Below are positions 41,434-50,747 of a stretch of 64,000 nucleotides of DNA, piece by piece. Position 1 is the first letter of the stretch. Every line of letters begins with the position of its first letter. The DNA lies in assembly GCA_963772165.1 (NCBI GenBank), contig CAVYWA010000021.1, forward strand, positions 62,001-126,000. Reading direction: 5' to 3'. The DNA is from JAGVPT01 sp963772165 (GTDB taxonomy: Bacteria; Bacteroidota; Ignavibacteria; UBA10030; UBA8401). The translations under genes were made by a program, and so were the position numbers. The notes under the pieces are model-generated. The model was not told the origin of the DNA, did not search any database, and worked only from the letters and a program-made list of their open reading frames with translations.

Positions 41434-42180
41434 GTGAAATCAATATTCTTTTTTTTCATCGTGACGGCCGTTTTGACTCTTCCATCTCAGGGCCAGACGG
41501 CTTCTCATTCCCTTCGGTATGACTTCAGCACGATCTCCGGAGGAGAATCGACTGCTCCGACTGCATTTCCGGACAACAGTGCAGCGCTCAAGAAGAAAAG
41601 CCAAACGACGGCAGTTCTTTTTTCTCTCATCCTGCCGGGAATGGGGGAATGGTATGCAGGTGATTTTGGAACCGGGAGATATTCCCTTATCGCTGAAGCT
41701 ACGCTGTGGTTGACGTATGCATCGTTCCAGCAGTACGGTGCGTGGTTCCAAAGTGATGCTCGGCAATTTGCCGCGGTTCATTCGGGGGCGTCATTAGGCG
41801 GAAAGAACGACCAGTTTTTTGTTAATATAGGGAACTTCGATAACGTGTACGACTATAACGACCAAAAGCTCCGGGAACGGGACCTTACAGATGTGTATGA
41901 CCCTGCTGCAGGATATTTTTGGAGCTGGGACACCGATGGCGACCGGGCGCGATTCAGAGCGATGCGTGTTTCGGGGGATGAGATATTCAATAATTCAAAA
42001 TTCGTTATTGGTGCGGTGATTCTGAATCACATTATCAGTGCAGTGGACGCTGCACGGCTTGTCAGGAATTACAACAAAAACGCCGGCGCAGGCCTCGGTT
42101 CCTGGCAGCTCGAGCCTAATCTGATCGGCGGAACTGGACAGATCGACGGGATGCGGCTCACGTACACTCAAAGGTTCTGA
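41434..42180 (+). CDS. DUF5683-like exported membrane protein
   Basis: About 248 residues. GTG 41434 is chosen as start because AGAGAGGA lies just upstream and the signal peptide (KSIFFFFIVTAVLTLPSQGQTA) then begins the protein. The core AVLFSLILPGMGEWYAGDFGTGRYSLIAEATLWLTY is the DUF5683-type hydrophobic hairpin common in Bacteroidota and Ignavibacteria. A later segment (FVIGAVILNHIISAVDAARLVR) is the second conserved part. Function unknown; probably envelope-located. A terminator follows at once. Confidence 0.75.
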   Translation: MKSIFFFFIVTAVLTLPSQGQTASHSLRYDFSTISGGESTAPTAFPDNSAALKKKSQTTAVLFSLILPGMGEWYAGDFGTGRYSLIAEATLWLTYASFQQYGAWFQSDARQFAAVHSGASLGGKNDQFFVNIGNFDNVYDYNDQKLRERDLTDVYDPAAGYFWSWDTDGDRARFRAMRVSGDEIFNNSKFVIGAVILNHIISAVDAARLVRNYNKNAGAGLGSWQLEPNLIGGTGQIDGMRLTYTQRF

Positions 42181-42208
42181 TTCGAGCGTAATACCTTCCA
42201 AGGATCGC

Positions 42209-42238
42209 AAGCCCCGCAGAGACCGGGGCTTTTTTTTT
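42209..42238 (+). terminator. Terminator after the DUF5683-like gene
   Basis: Perfect stem AAGCCCCG/CGGGGCTT (42209-42216 and 42224-42231) with a 7-base loop and nine T. It stands only 13 bases before truA, leaving no room for a promoter between them. Confidence 0.9.
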
Positions 42239-42250
42239 AGAGAGGAACGT

Positions 42251-42983
42251 ATGCGAAACATTAAAATTGTTCTTGAATATGATGGAAGCGATTTCGTAGG
42301 ATGGCAGCGTCAGGCGAATGGGCGTTCAGGTACAGGAGGAGATCGAGACCGTTCTCCGAATGTTGACGGATGAAATTGTTACCATTACGGGTGCTGGAAG
42401 AACCGACGCTGGCGTTCATGCGAGGGGGCAGGTGGCAAATTTCAAAATTGAGTCGTCGATCTCTCTGAACGACCTTCAACGGGCATTGAACGGCCTCCTG
42501 TCAGATGAGATCGTCGTTCATTCTGCAGAAGAAGTTCCGGAAAAATTTTCAGCGAGATACAGCGCGCGTGAGAGGTTTTACCGTTATTTCATCTCAAGGA
42601 CACCGACGGCCATTGACCGGAAATTCTGCTGGCAGCTGTCTTATCCTTTAAATATCGAATTAATGAATCGGGCGAGCAGCATTGTTCGTCAAACGAACGA
42701 CTTCCAGTCGTTTTGCAAAGTCAATTCCGGTGTAGACAATTATGTATGTACAATTGTCGAGGCTGAGTGGACCGCGAAATCAACAAGGGAATTAATCTTC
42801 TCGATCCGCTCGAACAGATACTTACACGGCATGGTTCGCACCCTTGTCGGTACGATTGTAGACGTTGGAAGAGAGCATATCGGCATTGAAGAGTTTGAAG
42901 CGATCATTAATGCAAAGGACCGGCGAAGAGCCGGAATGGCCGCCCCCCCTCAAGGTTTATTTTTGGAGGAAGTGGTGTACTGA
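42251..42983 (+). CDS. truA: tRNA pseudouridine synthase A, apparent frameshift
   Basis: TruA makes pseudouridine 38-40 in tRNA anticodon arms. The N-terminus MRNIKIVLEYDGSDFVGWQ runs from ATG 42251 (GAGGAA upstream); after ANGRS the frame must skip one base (about 42329, in TTCAGGTAC) to continue VQEEIETVL, then the catalytic-Asp motif GAGRTDAGVHARGQ and the rest to 42983. Skipped, the product is 243 residues, normal for TruA, and the spacing from WQRQ to VQ matches E. coli TruA. Without the skip the first part stops at a TGA near 42371. An assembly insertion is the simplest cause, since truA is rarely lost. Confidence 0.88.
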
Positions 42984-43033
42984 GAAGACGATATTTGAAG
43001 AGTGATCTCATTACTTGCCTCATTTTTGTTAAA

Positions 43034-43062
43034 TTGATTATCAGGCCCGCATACCTTACATT
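43034..43062 (+). promoter_or_regulatory. Promoter of trpD (leaderless)
   Basis: TTGATT (43034-43039), 17-base spacer, TACATT (43057-43062). The ATG is at 43070, seven bases after the -10, so the mRNA would begin at or next to its start codon. No trp attenuator or T-box is seen. Confidence 0.5.
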
Positions 43063-43069
43063 GTGATAA

Positions 43070-44078
43070 ATGATACGAGAATCGATCCGTAAATTGATTG
43101 AAAAAAGGGACCTTTCGAGACAGGAAGCCTACGATGCGATGACGGAAATAATGTCCGGGAATGCCTCTGAACCGCTCATAGCATCGTTTTTGACGGCACT
43201 GAGGATGAAAGGCGAGGTTGTCAATGAGATTGCCGGATGCGCTCAAGCGATGAGGGAAAAGTCGACGAAAATTGAGACGAAACGCACCAATGTGATTGAT
43301 ACATGCGGGACGGGCGGAGATTCACTCGGAACATTCAATATCTCGACCGCGGCTGCGATTGTTGCATCCGGTGCGGGAGCCGTTGTAGCAAAGCACGGCA
43401 ACCGTGCAATTTCCAGCCGGTGCGGCAGCGCCGATGTGCTAAAGGCGTTAGGAGTGAATATTGAAATCCCGAAAGAGAAAGTAGAAAAATGTCTCGATGA
43501 CGTCGGCATTGCGTTCCTCTTTGCCCCTCTCATGCATGGAGCGATGAAATATGCCGCCCCCGTACGGCGCGAACTGGGCATCCGTACTGTCTTCAATGTG
43601 TTGGGGCCTCTCACGAATCCCGCGGGGGCACGGCGCCAGGTCATCGGTGTTTTTGACGGGCGGCTTACGGAACTCCTCGCCCGCGTCCTTTTGGATTTAG
43701 GGACAGAACGAGCAATGGTTGTCCACGGCGAGGGGGGATTGGATGAAATCTCGTCGCTTGGAAAAACCGTCATCAGCGAATTAAAAGACGGTGTGGTTTC
43801 GTCCTATGAATTTCATCATTCATCGGTCGGAATACCATCGGATACACTTGCGGATGTTGTCGGCGGGGACGCGGAGTTGAATGCCGGCATTATTCGAAAT
43901 ATCCTCGATGGGAAAAAGAACTCGCAACGGAACATTACGTTGCTCAATGCTGGAGCTGCGATATATATATCGGGAAAAGCGGCGAACATTTCTCGACGGT
44001 ATAAAGCTCGCGGAAGAATCTATCGATTCACAAAATGCGAAGAAAAAGCTTCAAGAATTGATTGATGCAACGAATTAA
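43070..44078 (+). CDS. trpD: Anthranilate phosphoribosyltransferase, apparent frameshift near the end
   Basis: TrpD joins anthranilate to PRPP in tryptophan synthesis. Motifs: DTCGTGGDSLGTFNISTAAAIVASG, KHGNRAISSRCGSADVLKALG, HGAMKYAAPVRRELGIRTVFNVLGPLTNPAGA. The frame leaves the family pattern after GKAANI; skipping one T in ATTTCTCGAC (43989-43991) restores LDGIKLAEESIDSQNAKKKL ending at 44078, exactly the expected TrpD C-terminus and 335 residues in all. Unshifted, the frame gives an unrelated basic tail to 44065. First gene of the trp set; no ribosome-binding site, consistent with a leaderless start. Confidence 0.92.
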
Positions 44079-44214
44079 GCTATGGAATACTCAATGCCAG
44101 GAAAGGCAGAATCAAAAATATTGAACCCTCGATAAACCGGCTTTCCTGGAATAATAAACGGCAGAATTTTTCCGAAACGCCGGTTAAGAAGTTTTTACAT
44201 TGCCCTGGAGCTAC

Positions 44215-45099
44215 ATGAAGGAAGAAAAAAAAATAGAGCGAGATTCGAAATCGCATCCGTACCTTAGTTCCTTCATTGCGCGCCTGCTGAGTGCTTCAAA
44301 AAAGAAGCGCCAGAAATACTCTGAAGACGATGTCAAGCAGCTTCTGGAAGAGGGAAAGAAAAGCGGCGTCATCGATGCAACGGAACGGGAGTTGATCGAG
44401 AGCGTTCTGGAATTTACCGACACGACAGTGAAAGAAATCATGGTTCCCCGTACCGACGTCGTGGCGGTTGAACTTTCCGTGCCGCGGGATAAGCTTATTC
44501 GCGTAGTCATCGATGAAGGATATTCGAGAGTTCCCGTCTATCAAGGGACGATTGACAATATTATCGGGATTGTTTATACAAAAGACTTGTTGAGCATGTT
44601 CGAACATCGGGACATTATTCTCCTCCAGGATATTATCCGTCCCCCGTATTTTGTTCCGGAGTCAAAGAAAATAAGCGTGCTGATGCGGGAACTTCAAACA
44701 AAAAAACAGCACATGGCGATCGTTATCGATGAGTTTGGGGGTACCGAGGGCATTATTACCATGGAAGATATCCTGGAAGAAATTGTTGGAGAGATTCGAG
44801 ATGAGTATGACGAAGACCATCGCGATGTTGAGACTTCACTCGACGGATCTGTTATTGTCAATGCTGGAATGAGCATTCATGATTTTAATGCGAAATTTCG
44901 TTCTGCTATTCCCGATGATGCCGACTACGAAACGATCAGCGGTTTTCTCCACAAACAGACGGGGAGAATACCGGAGCTCCTTGAAGAGATTCCGTTCGAA
45001 AATTTAATTTTTGTTGTTGTGAAAAAGAACGAAAGGCGGATTCGCCAGGTCAAGGTCAAAATTGTCGAAGGTGCGGAGAGTGAGCAGCGTGATGAATAA
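44215..45099 (+). CDS. CBS-domain CorC/HlyC-like protein
   Basis: A 294-residue soluble protein with two CBS domains (IMVPRTDVVAVE, DEGYSRVPVYQGTIDNIIGIVYTKDLL; MAIVIDEFGGTEGIITMEDILEEIVGEI) and a C-terminal CorC_HlyC FAD-like domain (DYETISGFLHKQTGRIPE). It lacks the DUF21 membrane domain of full-length CNNM proteins, as in E. coli CorC, which is linked to magnesium/cobalt efflux. ATG 44215 follows GGAG; TTG 44200 is an alternative. It sits inside the trp genes and overlaps trpC by eight bases, with no evident metabolic reason. Confidence 0.88.
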   Translation: MKEEKKIERDSKSHPYLSSFIARLLSASKKKRQKYSEDDVKQLLEEGKKSGVIDATERELIESVLEFTDTTVKEIMVPRTDVVAVELSVPRDKLIRVVIDEGYSRVPVYQGTIDNIIGIVYTKDLLSMFEHRDIILLQDIIRPPYFVPESKKISVLMRELQTKKQHMAIVIDEFGGTEGIITMEDILEEIVGEIRDEYDEDHRDVETSLDGSVIVNAGMSIHDFNAKFRSAIPDDADYETISGFLHKQTGRIPELLEEIPFENLIFVVVKKNERRIRQVKVKIVEGAESEQRDE

Positions 45100-45889
45100 G
45101 CTGAAAGACATTCTTGAGCACAAGCGTGTTGAAGTGGCAGAGAGAAAAATGCGAGTCCCTCTGTACGGCATCGTCGAACGGCTTGAGAGCGCTTCCCCTA
45201 CGGCAGGCTTTATCGAAGCCATTCGTTCCCGCGAAACGGACGAACTGGCTTGTATTGCAGAGATTAAAAAAGCATCTCCGTCAAAAGGCGTTATTGCAAA
45301 AACCTTTCGCCCGGAAAAGATCGCGCGTGAATATGAAGTGGGAGGGGCAAAGGCCCTTTCCGTCCTGACGGACCAGAAATATTTTCAGGGTTCGACGGCG
45401 TTTATCAAGCTTGTGAAAGATCATGTTAAGCTTCCAGTGCTTCGGAAGGATTTCATTATTGATGAATATCAAATCTACGAGTCGCGCATTATCGGGGCGG
45501 ATGCGATCCTGCTCATCGTCGCTGCCCTCAAGGAGTCGGAACTTTTAAAATTTCAGACTTTGGCGCGTGACCTGGATCTCGATTGTTTGGTTGAATGCCA
45601 TACAAAGAGTGAAATTGACCGCGCCGTGAACTGCGGGGCAACGCTGATCGGAATCAACAATAGGGACCTTGAAACATTTGAGGTCAATGTTGAAACCTCA
45701 TTGATGTTAAAACGTTTTATACCGAATTCTACCGTGGCGGTCAGTGAAAGCGGAATCCGCAACCCGCATCATGTCGATGTGCTTCGGCAGTCCGGATTCG
45801 ATGCGATTCTTGTTGGAGAGCATTTGATGCTGCAACAAAACCGAACAAAAGCTCTTCGCGATCTCCTTCAAGTGGATATGACACATTAA
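45092..45889 (+). CDS. trpC: Indole-3-glycerol phosphate synthase
   Basis: A 265-residue TIM-barrel enzyme. Catalytic Lys in IAEIKKASPSKG, LTDQKYFQGS, LPVLRKDFIIDEYQIYESRIIGADAILL, GINNRDLETFEV and SESGIRNPHHV are the family motifs. ATG 45092 overlaps the preceding stop by eight bases. It is followed after one base by trpF; the two are separate genes, not the fused form. Confidence 0.95.
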   Translation: MNKLKDILEHKRVEVAERKMRVPLYGIVERLESASPTAGFIEAIRSRETDELACIAEIKKASPSKGVIAKTFRPEKIAREYEVGGAKALSVLTDQKYFQGSTAFIKLVKDHVKLPVLRKDFIIDEYQIYESRIIGADAILLIVAALKESELLKFQTLARDLDLDCLVECHTKSEIDRAVNCGATLIGINNRDLETFEVNVETSLMLKRFIPNSTVAVSESGIRNPHHVDVLRQSGFDAILVGEHLMLQQNRTKALRDLLQVDMTH

Positions 45890-45890
45890 A

Positions 45891-46517
45891 ATGGGAGAAC
45901 TCTTTGTCAAAATCTGCGGCGTAACAACCCTGGACGATGCGTTGTCGGCTATTGAACATGGGGCGGATGCCATAGGATTTAATTTTTACCGTCAGAGCAA
46001 GCGCTATATTTCGCCCGATGCCGCCGCTCAAATTATAGACCGTCTGCCGGGTAATATTCTTAAGATTGGAGTGTTTGTCAACGCGGCTCGTGAAGATGTG
46101 AAAACAGCGATGAAAAGCGGAATAAGCGGCCTCCAGTTCTCAGGAAATGAATTGCCCGAAACCGTTTCCGGTTATCGTCTCCCGGTTATCAAAGCGATCC
46201 ATATCGCAAATGTGGAATCACTTACTGAGATGAAGTTGTTTCATGTGGATAGCTTTTTAGTAGATACATTTCGCAGGGATGGTTATGGAGGCACTGGAAA
46301 ATTGTTTGATTGGGACATTGCAGTGACAGCGAAGAGGTTTGGGAGAGTAATCGTGGCCGGGGGACTCACTCCTGAGAATGTTGCAGATGCGGTTCGAAAG
46401 GTCAAGCCGCATGGCGTAGATGTTAGCAGCGGCGTTGAGCAGCGTCCCGGCGTAAAAGATCATAAGAAAATCAAAGATTTCATTCTGCGTGCCCGAGAAG
46501 CGAACACATCTGAATAA
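45891..46517 (+). CDS. trpF: Phosphoribosylanthranilate isomerase
   Basis: A 208-residue TIM barrel. General-base Cys in VKICGVTTLDDA, GADAIGFNFYRQSKRYI, VGVFVN-like IGVFVNAA, the catalytic Asp segment FLVDTF and the phosphate loop AGGLTPENV with DVSSGVEQRPGVKD at the end. It ends four bases before the trpB start. Confidence 0.95.
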   Translation: MGELFVKICGVTTLDDALSAIEHGADAIGFNFYRQSKRYISPDAAAQIIDRLPGNILKIGVFVNAAREDVKTAMKSGISGLQFSGNELPETVSGYRLPVIKAIHIANVESLTEMKLFHVDSFLVDTFRRDGYGGTGKLFDWDIAVTAKRFGRVIVAGGLTPENVADAVRKVKPHGVDVSSGVEQRPGVKDHKKIKDFILRAREANTSE

Positions 46518-46521
46518 GACT

Positions 46522-47745
46522 ATGCAAAATCCCCGGAACACTATTTATCCCGATAACCTTCCCGACAAGTCGGGGCACTTTGGAATCTACGGCGGTCGTT
46601 ACATCCCCGAGACGCTCTTGCCCGCAGTCGAGGAATTGACCGCACAGTATTTGCAACTCCGCAATGACGCAGAATTTCAAAAAGAATTTCGCTACTATTT
46701 GAAAAATTTTGTCGGTCGCGAAACGCCGTTGTATTTTGCTGAGCGTTTGACTTCGCATGCAAAAGGGGCAAAAATTTATCTCAAGCGTGAAGACCTTTGC
46801 CATACCGGTGCACACAAAATCAATAACACCATAGGTCAAATTCTTATTGCGAAGAGGATGGGGAAGAAGCGAATCATTGCCGAGACAGGGGCGGGTCAGC
46901 ACGGGGTTGCGGCGGCAACTGTTTGTGCGCTGTTTGGGCTTCAGTGCGTTGTGTATATGGGGGAAGAGGATATAGAACGGCAGGCCCCGAATGTTGACCG
47001 GATGAAATTGCTCGGTGCCGAAGTGCGTCCGGTTACATCGGGAAGCAAAACGTTAAAAGATGCGACGAGCGAAGCAATTCGGGATTGGGTAACGAATGTT
47101 GAAACGACTTTTTACATCATCGGGTCAGTGGTTGGGATGCATCCGTATCCTATGATGGTAAGAGATTTCCAGTCCGTCATCGGCGAGGAAACGAGGCGGC
47201 AGATTATCGAAGCTGAGGGGAGGCTGCCGGATGTGATCGTTGCCTGTGTCGGCGGAGGGAGCAATTCGATGGGAATTTTCTATCCCTTCTTAAACGATGT
47301 TCCCGGTGTCAAGCTTATTGGCGTCGAGGCTGCCGGCCTAGGGCTTGAAACGGGAAAACATGCAGCGGCTCTTGCTATGGGTCAGCGCGGAGTGCTCCAT
47401 GGTGCGATGCAATATTTGTTGCAGGATGAAAATGGCCAGGTGCAATTGGCGCATTCAATCTCCGCAGGGCTGGACTATCCCGGAGTCGGGCCTGAACATT
47501 GTTATCTCAAAGATAAAAAATTTGTCGACTATGTTTCAATTACCGATACAGAGGCGCTCGATGCGATGCTCCTCCTTTCACGAATAGAAGGAATTATTCC
47601 TGCATTGGAATCGGCTCACGCCATCGCACATGCGATAAAAATTTCCCCCCTCATGAAAAGCGATGACATCCTCATCGTCAATCTTTCAGGGCGGGGAGAC
47701 AAAGACCTTCAGTCAGCGCTCGCACATTTTCGGTCTCGCGCCTAA
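46522..47745 (+). CDS. trpB: Tryptophan synthase beta chain
   Basis: A 407-residue PLP enzyme condensing indole and serine. FGIYGGRYIPETLLPA, the PLP Lys in LKREDLCHTGAHKINNTIGQ, AETGAGQHGVAAATVCALFG, the phosphate loop ACVGGGSNSMGIFYPF and NLSGRGDKD are all present. ATG 46522 gives the family N-terminus; the longer frame to 46489 overlaps trpF. trpA, which normally follows, is not found: the next genes are a tiny Cys-rich ORF and murJ. Confidence 0.96.
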   Translation: MQNPRNTIYPDNLPDKSGHFGIYGGRYIPETLLPAVEELTAQYLQLRNDAEFQKEFRYYLKNFVGRETPLYFAERLTSHAKGAKIYLKREDLCHTGAHKINNTIGQILIAKRMGKKRIIAETGAGQHGVAAATVCALFGLQCVVYMGEEDIERQAPNVDRMKLLGAEVRPVTSGSKTLKDATSEAIRDWVTNVETTFYIIGSVVGMHPYPMMVRDFQSVIGEETRRQIIEAEGRLPDVIVACVGGGSNSMGIFYPFLNDVPGVKLIGVEAAGLGLETGKHAAALAMGQRGVLHGAMQYLLQDENGQVQLAHSISAGLDYPGVGPEHCYLKDKKFVDYVSITDTEALDAMLLLSRIEGIIPALESAHAIAHAIKISPLMKSDDILIVNLSGRGDKDLQSALAHFRSRA

Positions 47746-47746
47746 A

Positions 47747-47908
47747 ATGGAATTTCCGGTTTGTGGTTCATGCCCTCACGACCATTGTCCTTCGATTAAA
47801 AAAACAGATTATTGTGCCGCATACACGGTGTGTCGATTGATCTCAGGGATTGGGATAAGAAAATACATCGTCATCGCATACGGAAGGAAAGTTTCCGGTG
47901 GGGCTTAA
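47747..47908 (+). CDS. Possible 53-residue Cys-rich protein
   Basis: A short ORF starting two bases after the trpB stop (TAA A ATG) and overlapping the murJ start by 11 bases. The N-terminal half is rich in metal-ligand residues: MEFPVCGSCPHDHCPS, then DYCAAYTVC (five Cys, two His), followed by a basic tail. It could be a tiny zinc or iron protein translated by coupling to trpB, or merely an open frame. No family recognised and no independent ribosome-binding site. Confidence 0.35.
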   Translation: MEFPVCGSCPHDHCPSIKKTDYCAAYTVCRLISGIGIRKYIVIAYGRKVSGGA

Positions 47909-49445
47909 AAGAGGTTTATCACAAGCTGTCGGGGCAGTCGCTCTGGTCACCATCGTGGGTCAACTTCTCAACGTGGCGCAGGAGATGGTTATTGCCGCAA
48001 AATTTGGCACAAGTGCATCCACCGATGCCTATAAAATGGCTCTTGTCATTCCGATAATGCTGGCTCTCGAACTGACGACGATAGTGGGTGCAATTGTGAT
48101 TCCCGTTTTCCACGAACAGCGCAAATCGCGGACACTTTCCGAAATATTCAGTGTTGGCCTGAATTTCGTAGGGATCATTGGCTTTAGCATTGCGGCAGTT
48201 GTTTTTGTGTTTGCTCCTTTTGTTATGAACGCCATCGCAGGCGGATTTTCGCAGGAAACGCGCGCGATGGCGGCGTTTTTGCTGCGCGTGTTTTCCCTGA
48301 GTATATTCTTCTCTCTTATTTCTCTTTTCTTATCAAATGTTCTCAATCTCCAGGGGTATTTTGCCCTCCCCGCATTTCAGAGAATGTTCCTGTATGCCGG
48401 TACACTCACGTTTCTATTTTTCATCGGACGTTGGTATGGTATCACCGCAGCTGCGTTGGGGTTCGTTGTAGGCATCGGTTTATTCGTTATCGTTCAACTG
48501 GTTGTTGTTTTAAAAAAAATGACCTACTCATTTACCTTCAACCCGTCACATCCCGTTATCAAGAGTATGGTCATTTTGGCGGCCCCCCTCATTTTTAATT
48601 CTCTTCTCAATCAATTGAGCGTTCTGGTCGAAAAACGTATTGTCTCCGGTTTTGAGCCGGGGAGCCTCTCCGCTCTCGATTTTGCATTTAAGCTCTCTGC
48701 TTTTTTTATTAATTTTCTTGTCGTGGGAATCAATACCGTGCTATTTCCGACTTTGTCGGAAAGTTTTGCCTCGAACAATCACCAAAGAATCAGCTCGATT
48801 TTTGATATGCTGATGAAAGGGTTAGCGGCAATTATCATACCGACGACCATGGCGTTTATTCTACTGGGGAAGCCGCTCGTTCACCTCGTCTTCGAGCGAG
48901 GCTCCTTCGATGCTCATTCGACCTTGCTGACAAGCAGTGCGTTGAGCTTTTATGCTATCGGTCTTACGGGACAAGCGTGCGTCGCAAGCCTTCCCCGCTT
49001 TTATCAAGCATTCAGGAAAAATACTTCCCTCCTTAAAATGGGTAGTGTTGCCATTGTTTTTAACGTCGGAGCGATGCTGCTGCTATCTCATTTTTTTGGT
49101 TTTATCGGTGTCGCCGGTGCTACGTCCCTTACGGCCACGATCTTCTCGCTGATCCTCTTCGTTAATCTTCGCTCATCGGTCAAAATCGATATCGGGGATC
49201 TTTCCCGGACAATTTTAAAAATCTGCTTAGCAACAGTCGGCTTTAGTGTGATGGTTGCTTATACATATACATCCTTGAATACCCTTACATTGTTTTCAGG
49301 CCTGGGCGAAAAGTTGATCGAGCTTGCAGTTCCATTGTTATTAGGAGGGATTGTATATATTGTTCTTTGCACACTTATGAAGGTTGAGATTGTCCGGGTA
49401 TTGGTTGGAGAAATCATGCAATTGGCGACCGGACGAGCTAAATGA
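47898..49445 (+). CDS. murJ: Lipid II flippase MurJ
   Basis: A 515-residue MATE/MOP-superfamily membrane protein with about fourteen hydrophobic segments. It begins with the MurJ pattern ALVTIVGQLLNVAQEMVIAAKFGTSASTDAYKMA and has FEPGSLSALDFAFKLSAFFINFLVVGINTVLFPTLSE. It moves lipid II across the inner membrane for peptidoglycan synthesis; relatives flip other polyprenyl-linked sugars. The GTG start follows GGAAGGA. Confidence 0.85.
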   Translation: MGLKRGLSQAVGAVALVTIVGQLLNVAQEMVIAAKFGTSASTDAYKMALVIPIMLALELTTIVGAIVIPVFHEQRKSRTLSEIFSVGLNFVGIIGFSIAAVVFVFAPFVMNAIAGGFSQETRAMAAFLLRVFSLSIFFSLISLFLSNVLNLQGYFALPAFQRMFLYAGTLTFLFFIGRWYGITAAALGFVVGIGLFVIVQLVVVLKKMTYSFTFNPSHPVIKSMVILAAPLIFNSLLNQLSVLVEKRIVSGFEPGSLSALDFAFKLSAFFINFLVVGINTVLFPTLSESFASNNHQRISSIFDMLMKGLAAIIIPTTMAFILLGKPLVHLVFERGSFDAHSTLLTSSALSFYAIGLTGQACVASLPRFYQAFRKNTSLLKMGSVAIVFNVGAMLLLSHFFGFIGVAGATSLTATIFSLILFVNLRSSVKIDIGDLSRTILKICLATVGFSVMVAYTYTSLNTLTLFSGLGEKLIELAVPLLLGGIVYIVLCTLMKVEIVRVLVGEIMQLATGRAK

Positions 49446-49552
49446 GAAAAGAAGATTCGGGAAAAACGAACCCTATAAGTCGTTGCCAATGGGTTTCTCG
49501 CTTCGCAAGTGGAGAGCCTATATGTAAGCCATTTATCACATAGGGAAGTGCA

Positions 49553-50677
49553 GTGAGAAAATATATATTCAAAAAAAAATGGAAATCGGGAGTTGTGCAT
49601 GTCATCGACGTTCTCGGCGGGATCATTTTTTTCCCGTTAAAATTCCATAAAATTGTCGACGAGCCTAAATCCATTCTTGTTGCGCGGCTTGACCAGGTTG
49701 GAGATATGATCCAGGCTTTACCGTTTTTTAACGTGTTGAGACAAAAATATCCCCGGGCCAGAATAACGGTTCTGTGCGCAAAGCCAACAAAGTTCTTGCT
49801 TGAGCGTTCTCCTTGGGTCGACAGCATCATTGCACTGGAATTATCGTGGTTCTATCGAGAAAAAAAAGTGACGTTGCAAGAGCTTTTGCGAGTTTCCAGG
49901 GAGATAAAGGCCACAAAAGCCGACCTGGCCTTTGAATTACGGGGTGATATGCGAAACATTCTGTTTCTTTTTTTTTCAGGCATAAAAAGAATACATGGTT
50001 ACGGATGCACGGGTGGGGGATTCTTGTTAGCGAAGGAATTTGAGTATCAGAGAGAGGAACACGAAGTTGACAAGAACCTTAAGCTGATCGGCGAAAAATC
50101 CCATGCGAACATAACAATTGCTTTTGGGGCAAACGAGTATGCCGAGCATGAGGCCGACCTCATTTTTAATGTTGCGGGTAACGGGAAAAAAGTAGTGGTG
50201 CACCCATTTACGCGCGCTGCGTCAAAGATGTGGGGAATAAACCGATATAAGGAGTTGATCGGTCGGATAAAAAAAATTTCAACTGTGATAACAATATTCA
50301 TTGTGGGCTCTTCTGACGAATCGAGGTCCGTGAGAGAATTTGAATGGGATACTCAATTGATCGATTGCACTGGAAAGCTGAGTTTTGCAGGAACGCTATC
50401 CTTAATAGAAAAAGCGGATGTATTTATCGGAAACGATTCAGGGCCGCAATACATAGCGGCATATTCGGGAAAAAAGACCTGCGTTATTTATGGCGACACC
50501 GTCAACTACCTCCGATGGAAACCAAAAGTGCGAGAAGAGGATTTTATCGCTTTTTCGAAAAATGTGTATTGTGGCCCGTGCGAATCGGAAGTCTGCGTGA
50601 ATAAGAAAGAGGGTCATCTGTGCATGGACATTATCACAGTGGATGAAGTATTTGCTGCCGTTAAGAAATGGCTGTAG
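49553..50677 (+). CDS. Glycosyltransferase family 9 (heptosyltransferase-like)
   Basis: A 374-residue GT-B enzyme. ILVARLDQVGDMIQALPFFNVLRQKYPRARI is the GT9 acceptor-domain start, and VFIGNDSGPQYIAAYSGKKTCVIYGDT is the nucleotide-sugar site. A Cys cluster at the end (YCGPCESEVCVNKKEGHLCM) is a common GT9 feature. It probably adds a heptose-like sugar to LPS core or a related glycan. GTG start. Followed after 70 bases by a GT4 gene. Confidence 0.87.
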   Translation: MRKYIFKKKWKSGVVHVIDVLGGIIFFPLKFHKIVDEPKSILVARLDQVGDMIQALPFFNVLRQKYPRARITVLCAKPTKFLLERSPWVDSIIALELSWFYREKKVTLQELLRVSREIKATKADLAFELRGDMRNILFLFFSGIKRIHGYGCTGGGFLLAKEFEYQREEHEVDKNLKLIGEKSHANITIAFGANEYAEHEADLIFNVAGNGKKVVVHPFTRAASKMWGINRYKELIGRIKKISTVITIFIVGSSDESRSVREFEWDTQLIDCTGKLSFAGTLSLIEKADVFIGNDSGPQYIAAYSGKKTCVIYGDTVNYLRWKPKVREEDFIAFSKNVYCGPCESEVCVNKKEGHLCMDIITVDEVFAAVKKWL

Positions 50678-50747
50678 ACCACCGGATTTGGCACTATGTC
50701 GGTTGGTTTGGATTATCATCTAATAGAATATTTGAGCATTACCTGCA

